13,240 nucleotides of DNA from contig JAISNB010000213.1 in assembly GCA_031276435.1 (NCBI GenBank), positions 1 to 13,240 of the forward strand, given 5' to 3'. Made by a program: the position numbers and the translations under genes. Origin of the DNA: Burkholderiaceae bacterium (lineage in GTDB: Bacteria > Pseudomonadota > Gammaproteobacteria > Burkholderiales > Burkholderiaceae_C). Positions within the stretch are counted from its first letter, which is position 1; every line of letters starts with the position of its first letter. Below the pieces are notes generated by a model. That model was not told where the DNA came from. It saw nothing but the letters and a program-made list of their open reading frames with translations, and searched no databases. Below, one piece after another: positions 1 through 6,171 of the stretch.

Positions 1-8
1 GTTCCCGT

Positions 9-37
9 CATTGCGAGGAGCGCGACGCGGCAATCCA
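9..37. repeat. Short interspersed palindromic repeat, copy A
   Basis: The left arm CATTGCGAGG and the right arm CGGCAATCCA enclose a short GC-rich centre. Both arms recur, in either orientation, at 89-124 and 588-624, and in degenerate form at 146-168, 9870-9900 and 10073-10110. The pattern is a REP-like intergenic element. It lies outside genes wherever it occurs here. Confidence 0.7.
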
Positions 38-88
38 TACAACGGCTGAATTTCTCGAAACACCGGAGCAGATTGCAAGACCTCAACC

Positions 89-124
89 GGATTGCCACGT
101 GCCCTGCGGGCACTCGCAATGACG
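89..124. repeat. Short interspersed palindromic repeat, copy B (inverted relative to copy A)
   Basis: It begins GGATTGCCACG and ends CTCGCAATGACG, the reverse complement of the copy A arms. The centre holds a perfect hairpin, GTGCCC and GGGCAC around TGC (99-113). Copies A and B face each other about 50 bases apart, as REP elements often do in pairs. Confidence 0.7.
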
Positions 125-145
125 AGAGAGGAAGGGTTACGCCAC

Positions 146-168
146 ATTGCCCGGCCCTCGCAGTGACG
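146..168. repeat. Degenerate copy C of the same palindromic repeat
   Basis: ATTGCC at the left and CTCGCAGTGACG at the right match the copy B arms with a shortened centre and a base change. This looks like a decayed member of the family. Confidence 0.45.
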
Positions 169-273
169 CATGTTTTCCTCTTTTCCTTCAAGGGAGTGCC
201 CTGTCAGGGGCGAGAGGGGTGAGCGCAACGCTGACCCAAGCGCCGCGCTTTGCGTGGGAGTCCCCTCACCCAA

Positions 274-295
274 CCCTCTCCCCAAGGGGCGAGGG
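274..295. repeat. CCCTCTCCCC-type palindrome 1
   Basis: The arms CCCTCTCCCC (274-283) and GGGGCGAGGG (286-295) are complementary except for one position and are separated by AA. This is the first of five similar purine/pyrimidine-skewed palindromes between 274 and 540. Elements of this look are common between genes in proteobacteria. Confidence 0.65.
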
Positions 296-299
296 AAAA

Positions 300-331
300 G
301 AGTATATAAATGCACCACGCAAAAAAATCCC
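300..331. repeat. Direct repeat, copy 1, linking the palindromes
   Basis: The segment starts GAGTATATAAAT, continues through a GC-rich CACGC stretch and ends AAAATCCC. A close copy lies at 431-461, exactly 131 bases downstream. Each copy sits just after one CCCTCTCC palindrome and just before another, so palindrome plus linker forms a unit present twice in tandem. Confidence 0.6.
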
Positions 332-342
332 CCTCACCCTGA

Positions 343-368
343 CCCTCTCCCCCTAAAGGGGGCGAGGG
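343..368. repeat. CCCTCTCCCC-type palindrome 2
   Basis: The arms CCCTCTCCCCC (343-353) and GGGGGCGAGGG (358-368) surround TAAA. There is a single mismatch in an eleven-base stem. Confidence 0.65.
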
Positions 369-393
369 CAATGAAGCGAGGCGCGCGCTCCCG

Positions 394-424
394 CCCTCTC
401 CCCATCCTTCCCAAAAGGGGAGGG
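394..424. repeat. CCCTCTCCCC-type palindrome 3
   Basis: A CCCTCTCCCC arm (394-403) is followed by a second CCTTCCC arm and AAAA, then GGGGAGGG (417-424). It looks like a palindrome with a short internal duplication on the left arm. Confidence 0.55.
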
Positions 425-430
425 TGCAAA

Positions 431-461
431 GAGTATATAAATACGCCGCGCGGAAAATCCC
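431..461. repeat. Direct repeat, copy 2, linking the palindromes
   Basis: It matches 300-331 at the GAGTATATAAAT start and the AAAATCCC end, with several changes in the middle. The 131-base offset suggests an old tandem duplication or successive insertions of one element. Confidence 0.6.
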
Positions 462-484
462 TCTCTCCCTGGAGGAGGAGAGGG
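459..484. repeat. CCCTCTCCCC-type palindrome 4
   Basis: A CCCTCTCTCCCT arm faces an AGGAGGAGAGGG arm, making an imperfect stem of the same composition as its neighbours. Confidence 0.5.
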
Positions 485-519
485 AAAATAATAGAGAGGG
501 CGATGGTAATTCTTGAATT

Positions 520-540
520 CCCTCCCCCTGCGGGGGAGGG
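520..540. repeat. CCCTCCCC palindrome 5, perfect hairpin
   Basis: CCCTCCCC (520-527) and GGGGAGGG (533-540) pair perfectly around a five-base loop. No T-run follows on either strand, so a repeat element is preferred over an intrinsic terminator. Confidence 0.6.
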
Positions 541-587
541 GCATTCTTCCCAAAGGCAGCGAGGATGAATAGATGCATGGAAACGGT

Positions 588-624
588 GGATTGCCACGCG
601 CCTGCGGCACTCGCAATGACGAGG
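588..624. repeat. Short interspersed palindromic repeat, copy D
   Basis: It runs from GGATTGCCACG to CTCGCAATGACGAGG, in the same orientation as copy B and nearly identical in the arms. It marks the right edge of the repeat-rich stretch. Confidence 0.7.
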
Positions 625-934
625 TTGCATGTTGCGGGGCTGCCTCTGCTTTGAGGGAACCGCTGGTCCAGCGTCATGGCGCGGGGCGTAGCCTTGTGGT
701 AATTTACTGCACTGCGCCATGCGTCCATGCGGCGCGGCGCCAGCGGCTGCCAGATGCCTTCTTGCGGCGGGCGGTGAAGGGGCCAGCTTCCAACCCCCAA
801 AACCTGTGGGCGCGCCCGCGCAGTGAGATTGCTTGGGACGTGTCATCGGCCTTGCTTCTGAGCCGATGCGCCCGCGCGCGATGCAATTGGCCCATGGATT
901 GGCCTGTGGGCATGCCCGCGCGTAATATGCGGCC
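625..934. other. Gene-free stretch upstream of cca
   Basis: About 310 bases with no coding region I can support. The reading frames here are GC-rich and show no family resemblance. A seven-base inverted repeat, CATCGGC (844-850) with GCCGATG (862-868), and the palindrome GGGCATGCCC (908-917) lie shortly before the cca start. Neither is followed by a T-run. I could not place a convincing promoter. Confidence 0.6.
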
Positions 935-2230
935 ATGCAGATTTACCGGGTGGGCGGTTCGGTGCGCGACGCGCTGCTGGGCCTGACAGTGAAAGACCGC
1001 GATTGGGTGGTGGTGGGCGCTACGCCCGGGCAGATGAGCGCGCAAGGCTTTGTGCTGGTCGGGCGCGATTTTCCCGTGTTTTTGCATCCGCAAACGCATG
1101 AGGAGTACGCGCTGGCGCGCACTGAGCGCAAGAGCGGCCATGGTTACCGTGGCTTTGTGGTGTGCGCCAGCCCCGATGTGACGCTGCAAGACGATCTGGC
1201 GCGGCGCGATCTGACCATCAACGCCATGGCCGCGCCTGCCGATTGGTTGCCGCTGCCTGCCGCCGCCAACGCCAGCGCCGGGGCTGCGCCAGTCGACGCG
1301 CGCCTGATTGATCCTTTTGGCGGCCAGCGCGATTTGCAGGCCAGGGTGTTGCGCCATGTGAGCGCGGCGTTTTGCGAGGACCCCGTGCGCATTTTGCGCG
1401 TGGCGCGTTTTGCCGCGCGCTTTGCCGATTTTTCGGTCGCGCCCGAGACGCTGGCGCTGATGCGCCGCATGGTGGCCGATGGCGCTGCCGCACATCTGGT
1501 GGCCGAGCGCGTGTGGCAAGAACTGGCGCGCGGCCTGATGGAGCCGCAGCCAGCGCGCATGCTGCAAGTGCTGCGCGCGTGTGGCGCGCTGGCGGTCGTC
1601 TTGCCCGAGGTTGATCGCCTCTGGGGCGTGCCGCAGCGCGCCGATTACCACCCCGAGGTGGATGCCGGAGAGCATGTGCTGCTGGTGCTGCAAATGGCCG
1701 CGCAATTGCAGGCGCCGCTGCCGGTGCGCTACGCCTGCCTGACGCACGATTTGGGCAAGGCGAGCACGCCTGCCGGTGTGTTGCCGCACCACCACGAGCA
1801 CGAGGCGCGCGGCCAGCACATCGAGGCGCAACTGGCGCAGCGCTTGCGCGTGCCCGGCGAGTGCCACGCGCTGGCCCAGGTGGTCACGCGCGAACACGGC
1901 AACATCCACCGCAGCGACACGCTGGACGCCGAGGCCGTGTTGCGCCTGCTGACGCGCTGCGACGCCTTGCGCAAGAGCGCGCGTTTTGCCCAGGCGCTGC
2001 TGGCTTGCGAGTGCGACGCGCGTGGCCGCGCGGGCCAGCAAGGCAGCGCCTATCCGCAGCGCGCGCGCCTGCTGCGGGCGCTGGAAGCGGCGCTTGCCGT
2101 AGACAGCGCGCCCATTGCCGCCGCCGCGCAAGCCGGTGGTGCGCGTGGCAAGGCCATTGGCCAGGCTGTGGCGCGCGCGCGCGTCCAGGCCATCGCTCGC
2201 GCACTGGCGCGCCAGCGCGCCGATTCATAA
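935..2230 (+). CDS. cca: Multifunctional CCA protein: tRNA nucleotidyltransferase with HD phosphohydrolase domain
   Basis: Adds or repairs the 3' CCA end of tRNAs in the cytoplasm using CTP and ATP. The start ATG gives MQIYRVGGSVRD, the standard N-terminus of bacterial class II CCA-adding enzymes. The GGSVRD motif is at residues 7-12. The metal-binding D21 and D23 lie in KDRDWVVVG, and RRDLTINAMA follows further on. The C-terminal half carries an HD domain with HPE (239-241) and THDLGK (H271, D272), as in the gammaproteobacterial enzyme, which also has phosphodiesterase and phosphatase activities. The 431-residue length fits that long form. A short Ala-rich insertion (NASAGAAPVDA) follows NAMAAPADWLPLPAA. 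No clear Shine-Dalgarno precedes the ATG. The gene ends 81 bases before glmU with a hairpin and T-run between, so it is probably transcribed separately. Confidence 0.97.
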   Translation: MQIYRVGGSVRDALLGLTVKDRDWVVVGATPGQMSAQGFVLVGRDFPVFLHPQTHEEYALARTERKSGHGYRGFVVCASPDVTLQDDLARRDLTINAMAAPADWLPLPAAANASAGAAPVDARLIDPFGGQRDLQARVLRHVSAAFCEDPVRILRVARFAARFADFSVAPETLALMRRMVADGAAAHLVAERVWQELARGLMEPQPARMLQVLRACGALAVVLPEVDRLWGVPQRADYHPEVDAGEHVLLVLQMAAQLQAPLPVRYACLTHDLGKASTPAGVLPHHHEHEARGQHIEAQLAQRLRVPGECHALAQVVTREHGNIHRSDTLDAEAVLRLLTRCDALRKSARFAQALLACECDARGRAGQQGSAYPQRARLLRALEAALAVDSAPIAAAAQAGGARGKAIGQAVARARVQAIARALARQRADS

Positions 2231-2232
2231 TT

Positions 2233-2276
2233 GCGCTGGCCGCGCGCGGCGGGTTGCCGCGACGGGGCGCTTTTTT
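2233..2276 (+). terminator. Probable intrinsic terminator after cca
   Basis: CGCGGC (2245-2250) and GCCGCG (2256-2261) form a perfect six-base stem around GGGTT. GCGC at 2233-2236 can pair with GCGC at 2267-2270, extending the structure right up to TTTTTT (2271-2276). It starts three bases after the cca stop. The internal loop makes it less than textbook. Confidence 0.5.
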
Positions 2277-2311
2277 ATCCAACGCACGGCAAAAACCCGA
2301 TCCAACAAGCC

Positions 2312-3751
2312 ATGAACGATTTAGACGTGGTTATCCTGGCCGCTGGCAAAGGCACGCGCATGAAAAGCCAGCGCCCCAAGGCGCTGCACCGGCTGGCCGG
2401 GCGCGCGCTGCTCGCGCACGTGCTGGAGGCCGCCATGGCGCTGCAAGCGCGGCAAATCGTGGTTGTTACCGGCCACGGCGCAAAAGAGGTGGATGCGTTT
2501 TGCGCCAGCTACGCGCGCGAGGCCGCCGCCGCGCGCGGCGACAGTGGCGGCAGCAGCGGCAGCGCCATCGTCACCGTTTTGCAAGCGCCGCAACTGGGCA
2601 CGGGCCACGCCGTGCAGCAGGCCGCGCCCGCGCTGGCGAACGACGGGGTGACGCTGATTCTCAATGGCGATGTGCCGCTGGTGCCGCTCGATGCGCTGCG
2701 CCAACTGGCGCAACAGGCCGCGCAAGGCCAAGTGGCTCTGCTGACGGTGGATACCGGCGCAAACGCTGGCGCTTATGGCCGCGTGGTGCGCGGCGCGGGT
2801 GGCGCGGTCAGTGCCATCGTCGAGGCCCGGGACGCCACGCCCGGGCAACTGAAGCTGACCGAGTGGTACAGCGGCGTCATGGCCGCGCCCACGCGGCTTC
2901 TCAAGGCCTGCCTGGCGCTGCTGACGGACGACAACGCGCAAAAAGAACGCTATTTGACCGATGTGGTGCGCCATGCCGTGGCCACGGGCGCGCGGGTGAC
3001 GGCGCTGCAAATCCAGGACGCGACGCGGGTGGCCGGTGTCAACAGCCCGGCGCAACTGGCCGCGCTGGAGCGCGCGCTGCAACGCCGCCAGGCTGAGGCG
3101 TTGATGGCGCAAGGCGTGCGCCTGGCCGATCCGGCGCGGCTGGATGTGCGCGGGCAACTGACGTGCGGGCAGGACGTGGAAATCGACGTGGGTTGCATCT
3201 TCGAGGGCCAAGTGCAACTGGCCGATGGCGTGCGCGTGGGCGCGCATTGCGTGATTGCCAACGCGCGCATTGGCGCGGGCGCGTTCATTCATCCGTTCAC
3301 CCACATCGACGGCGGCGCGATGGCGCAAGGCGTCAGTGTGGGGCCAAACGCGCGGGTTGGCCCCTACGCGCGGCTGCGCCCCGGCGCGCATCTGGCCGCC
3401 GATGTGCATGTGGGCAACTTTGTGGAAATCAAGAACAGCACGCTGGCCGCGGGCGCCAAGGCCAACCATCTGGCCTATCTGGGCGATGCCACCGTGGGCG
3501 AGCGCGTCAACTACGGCGCGGGCAGCATCACCGCCAATTACGACGGCGCCAGCAAGCACCCAACCGTGATCGAAGCCAACGTGCACGTGGGCAGCAACTG
3601 CCTGCTGGTGGCGCCCGTCACGCTGGGCGCGGGCGGCACGGTGGGCGGCGGCTCCACCATCACCCGCAGCACACCGCCGGGCGCGCTGACCGTGGCGCGC
3701 GCCAAGGCGGTCACCATCGCCAACTGGCGGCGGCCAGGCAAGAAGGGCTGA
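2312..3751 (+). CDS. glmU: Bifunctional N-acetylglucosamine-1-phosphate uridyltransferase / glucosamine-1-phosphate acetyltransferase
   Basis: Makes UDP-GlcNAc, the precursor of peptidoglycan and lipopolysaccharide, in the cytoplasm. The N-terminal domain has the nucleotide-binding loop LAAGKGTRMKS (from residue 9), QLGTGHAVQQA, and LNGDVPLV with the metal-binding aspartate D120. The C-terminal left-handed beta-helix shows hexapeptide periodicity, then RLRPGAHL, GNFVEIKNS, ANHLAYLGDATVGERVNYG (catalytic base H386 by alignment with the E. coli enzyme) and ITANYDGASKH. At 479 residues it is slightly longer than the E. coli protein, owing mainly to a Gly/Ser/Ala-rich loop after CASYAREAAAARG (about 65-85). 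The ATG at 2312 is chosen because MNDLDVVILAAGKG is the family start. An in-frame TTG at 2231 would add 27 residues of non-conserved sequence. Confidence 0.98.
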   Translation: MNDLDVVILAAGKGTRMKSQRPKALHRLAGRALLAHVLEAAMALQARQIVVVTGHGAKEVDAFCASYAREAAAARGDSGGSSGSAIVTVLQAPQLGTGHAVQQAAPALANDGVTLILNGDVPLVPLDALRQLAQQAAQGQVALLTVDTGANAGAYGRVVRGAGGAVSAIVEARDATPGQLKLTEWYSGVMAAPTRLLKACLALLTDDNAQKERYLTDVVRHAVATGARVTALQIQDATRVAGVNSPAQLAALERALQRRQAEALMAQGVRLADPARLDVRGQLTCGQDVEIDVGCIFEGQVQLADGVRVGAHCVIANARIGAGAFIHPFTHIDGGAMAQGVSVGPNARVGPYARLRPGAHLAADVHVGNFVEIKNSTLAAGAKANHLAYLGDATVGERVNYGAGSITANYDGASKHPTVIEANVHVGSNCLLVAPVTLGAGGTVGGGSTITRSTPPGALTVARAKAVTIANWRRPGKKG

Positions 3752-3789
3752 CGCCAGAGCCGCGCCGGGATCAGTCTGGCGCCGCCAGA
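3752..3789. other. Inverted repeats between convergent glmU and rodA
   Basis: CGCCAGA (3752-3758) can pair with TCTGGCG (3775-3781), and TCTGGC (3775-3780) can alternatively pair with GCCAGA (3784-3789). The two stems are mutually exclusive. The gap between the two convergent stop codons is only 19 bases and no T-run is present. The structure may block read-through in either direction, but this is inference. Confidence 0.35.
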
Positions 3790-4943
3790 CGGCGCGCGCG
3801 GGCGATGGACATCAGAATGCCCAGCGCCAGACCCAGTGTGACCATGGCCGTGCCGCCATAGCTGATGAACGGCAGGGGCACGCCCACCACGGGCAAAATG
3901 CCGCTGACCATGCCCATGTTGACGAAGGCATAGGCAAAAAAGATGGTGGACATGCTGGCGGCCAGCAGGCGCGAAAACAGGGTGCCCGCCCCGGCGGCGA
4001 TCATCAGCGCGCGGAAAACCAGAACCATGTAGCCGGTTATGAGCAGCAAATTGCCCGCCAGTCCGAACTCCTCGGAAAACGCGGCAAAAATGAAGTCGGT
4101 GGTGCGCTCGGGAATGAACTCCAGATGCGTTTGCGTGCCCTGCATGAAGCCCTTGCCCCACAAGCCCCCCGAGCCGATGGCGATCATGCCCTGGAGAATG
4201 TGAAAGCCCGCGCCCAGCGGGTCGCGCCCCGGATCCAGCAGTGTGCACACGCGCTGCTGCTGGTAGCCGTGCAGAAAGTACCACTGCACCCCGTCGGCGC
4301 ACAGCGCAGGCTCGTTGAGCAGCAGCAGCACGATGCCCAGCGCGGCCAGCGCTACGGGCGGGAGCACCAGTTTCCACGACAGCCCGGCAAAGAAGATGAC
4401 CGACAAGCCCGCCGCCAGCACCAGCAGCGATGTGCCCAGATCGGGCTGCTTCATGATCAGCCCCACGGGAAGCGCCAAAAGCGCGCCCGCCACCAGGAAA
4501 TCCAGTGCGCGCAACTGCCCTTCGCGCCGGTGGAACCACCAGGCCAGCATCAGCGGCATGGCGATCTTGAGAATCTCGCTGGGCTGGATGACGACAATGC
4601 CCACATCGATCCAGCGCCGGGCGCCTTTCTTGGTCAGGCCAAACAAGGCCACCGCCACCAGCAGCGCCACGCCCAGCGTGTACAGGGGCACCGCCGCCGC
4701 CATGAGCCGCTGCGGCGGAATCTGCGCCACCACAAACAGGATGAAACCGGCAATCAGCATGTTGCGGCCATGGCTGACAAAGCGCGTGCCATTGTCAAAG
4801 CCCGCCGAATACATGGCCAGCAGCCCGATGCCAGCGAGCATGAAGATGGCAAAGGCCAGCGGCGCGTCGAACCCGCGAAACAGGCGCGGCAGCCGCCGCC
4901 ACCAGGAAATTTGTGCAAACACCACAGCCATATGGGGGGCCAT
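3771..4943 (-). CDS. rodA: Rod-shape-determining SEDS peptidoglycan glycosyltransferase RodA
   Basis: Polymerises lipid II into glycan strands in the elongasome, in the inner membrane, together with PBP2 and MreBCD. The 390 residues are mostly hydrophobic segments, as expected of the ten-TM SEDS fold. Family signatures include GTRFVSHGRNMLIA, WIDVGIVVIQPSEILKIAMP, KQPDLGTSLLVLAAG, YQQQRVCTLLDPGRDPLGAG, QGMIAIGSGG and the block FIPERTTDFIFAAFSEEFG. The aspartate in that block (D283) corresponds to the catalytic SEDS residue. The C-terminus has VNMGMVSGILPVVGVPLPFISYGG. An in-frame ATG at 4931 (residue 5) is an equally plausible start, and neither has a clear Shine-Dalgarno. The usual partner mrdA (PBP2) is not next to it; the upstream gene is an unrelated protease. 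Confidence 0.96.
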   Translation of the reverse strand: MAPHMAVVFAQISWWRRLPRLFRGFDAPLAFAIFMLAGIGLLAMYSAGFDNGTRFVSHGRNMLIAGFILFVVAQIPPQRLMAAAVPLYTLGVALLVAVALFGLTKKGARRWIDVGIVVIQPSEILKIAMPLMLAWWFHRREGQLRALDFLVAGALLALPVGLIMKQPDLGTSLLVLAAGLSVIFFAGLSWKLVLPPVALAALGIVLLLLNEPALCADGVQWYFLHGYQQQRVCTLLDPGRDPLGAGFHILQGMIAIGSGGLWGKGFMQGTQTHLEFIPERTTDFIFAAFSEEFGLAGNLLLITGYMVLVFRALMIAAGAGTLFSRLLAASMSTIFFAYAFVNMGMVSGILPVVGVPLPFISYGGTAMVTLGLALGILMSIARARRLAAPD

Positions 4944-5011
4944 TATCTATCGCAGCGCCCGCCTCAAGCCCGGGCAATCTGGCTGGCCGCAGGCAGCGCG
5001 CGCGGGGCATG

Positions 5012-5063
5012 AAAAAACGCCAAAGCGGCCCCGCGCGAAGGCGGGGGCGACTCTGGCGTTTTT
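5012..5063. terminator. Strong bidirectional intrinsic terminator
   Basis: AAAAACGCCA (5013-5022) pairs perfectly with TGGCGTTTTT (5054-5063). Inside it, CGGCCCCGC pairs with GCGGGGGCG with one mismatch. The A-run and T-run flank the stem, so it works on both strands. It follows the stop of the M48 protease on the - strand and separates that transcript from rodA. Confidence 0.85.
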
Positions 5064-5135
5064 CGGGTGTGGCGGCGCTTTTTTCTGGAGCGCGCCCTGT
5101 GCGCCGCAGCAGGCGGCGGCGCGGCCCCGACCGCG

Positions 5136-5882
5136 TTACTTCACGTCAGACAGGCGCTCGGCGCGCTTGTTTGGCTCGGGGTGGCTGGAAAACATCTGGT
5201 CGAGCACACTGCTGTCTTTGCTGCCCAGGGCGGCCAGCTTCTTCAGGGCCGACGCCATGGCCGATGGCTTGTAGCCGTTGCGACGCAAAAACGCCACGCC
5301 ATAGTCGTCGGCGGCGGTTTCCTGGCTTTGCGAGAACTGGCTGTTGACAAAGCTCTCGGTCAGCGCGCCCACTTCAGAGGCCGCCAGCACCGCGCCGGTG
5401 CCGCCCGTGCTGGCAGCCGCCTTGCGGCCAGCCGATGCCAGGTACGCGGTGCGCATGGCCGCCAGCGAATGCCCCAGTTTGACGTGCCCGATTTCGTGGC
5501 CGAGCACGGCCAGCAGCTCCTGATCGTTCATCTTGTCCATCAGGCCGCTGTAGACGCGGATGGAGCCGTCGGGCGATGCGTTGGCGTTGACCTGCTCGCT
5601 CAGGTAGACCTTGAAATTGAGTTTCAGGCCATCTTCGTTCAGGTGCTTCTTGGTCAGGCGCGCCAGGCGCTGGCCGTATTTGTTCTTGGCCGAAGCGACC
5701 TTTTCCGTTTTGTCTTCGGCGGCGCGCATTTGCAGCGACGCGGCCTGCAATTCGGCCTCTGAAACCGTGACGGCCTTGAACACATCCAGCGCGGCGCCAA
5801 CCTGGTTGCCGCCGCCCGTTGCGCTGCAACCGGCCATCACCACCGAGGCGGCCAAAACCGCCATGCCCAATTTCCACTTCAT
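5136..5882 (-). CDS. M48-family metalloprotease lipoprotein, LoiP/YggG-like
   Basis: A zinc metalloprotease probably anchored by a lipid in the periplasm, acting in envelope quality control. The N-terminus MKWKLGMAVLAASVVMAGCS is a lipoprotein signal with lipobox ending at C19; Met at -3 is somewhat unusual. The catalytic motif HEIGH is at 129-133, and the third zinc ligand E188 sits in the M48 pattern ExxAD (QETAADDYG). The segments VYSGLMDKMNDQELLAVLGHE and FVNSQFSQSQE, and the C-terminal SSHPEPNKRAERL, closely resemble E. coli LoiP (YggG), which has about the same length. GGAGG six bases before the ATG fixes the start. The gene stands alone: the terminator at 5012-5063 ends it, and the next gene upstream is divergent. 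Substrate is unknown. Confidence 0.93.
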   Translation of the reverse strand: MKWKLGMAVLAASVVMAGCSATGGGNQVGAALDVFKAVTVSEAELQAASLQMRAAEDKTEKVASAKNKYGQRLARLTKKHLNEDGLKLNFKVYLSEQVNANASPDGSIRVYSGLMDKMNDQELLAVLGHEIGHVKLGHSLAAMRTAYLASAGRKAAASTGGTGAVLAASEVGALTESFVNSQFSQSQETAADDYGVAFLRRNGYKPSAMASALKKLAALGSKDSSVLDQMFSSHPEPNKRAERLSDVK

Positions 5883-5888
5883 GAGAAT

Positions 5889-5893
5889 CCTCC
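5889..5893 (-). promoter_or_regulatory. Shine-Dalgarno of the M48 protease
   Basis: GGAGG on the - strand lies six bases before the ATG. It is the only canonical ribosome-binding site among the housekeeping genes here; cca, glmU, rodA and ruvC lack one. Confidence 0.85.
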
Positions 5894-6093
5894 GTTGATT
5901 GAGTTAAGCGCCGCCACCGACAATTGACGGCCAGCGCGTCGACCCGCGATGCGCGGCCGCGCGGTTTCCAAAAAAGGCGTGGTCAACAACAGTTTTTTGA
6001 GCTTTTTCCGGATACCGGCGCGCACGCGGATATGCCCGCAAGTCTAGCGCACATTGGCCCGCGCGATGTAATCATTTTGTATTCACCTGACGG

Positions 6094-6118
6094 GCGCTGG
6101 CCGCATTTTTGCCAGCGC
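6094..6118 (+). promoter_or_regulatory. Hairpin in the leader of the RNB ribonuclease gene
   Basis: GCGCTGGC (6094-6101) pairs perfectly with GCCAGCGC (6111-6118) around the loop CGCATTTTT. It is 53 bases before the ATG. It is not followed by a T-run on +. A leader stem could serve mRNA stability or autoregulation, as known for other exoribonuclease genes, but nothing here proves it. Confidence 0.35.
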
Positions 6119-6171
6119 GCCGCCGCGGCCACCCGTTTTGCGCGCGCCCAACAATGGGACAATTGCGCGCC

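Noticed and set aside
274..624. CRISPR array
   Set aside because: The repeats are palindromes of unequal spacing with no uniform repeat/spacer lengths, and no cas gene is present.
704..2131. Long - strand open frame opposite cca
   Set aside because: It is a GC-rich antisense shadow: Arg/His/Gln/Ala-rich with no motif, fully covered by the unmistakable cca frame.
2231..2311. Upstream TTG start for glmU
   Set aside because: The extra residues are not conserved and would run through the terminator-like hairpin. MNDLDVVILAAGKG is the family start.
2321..3586. Long - strand open frame opposite glmU
   Set aside because: Shadow of the glmU frame with skewed composition and no recognisable domain.
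6109..6171. Upstream TTG start for the RNB gene
   Set aside because: The added residues are Arg/Pro-rich and unlike the family, while MHVLFDEAGKILAG fits.
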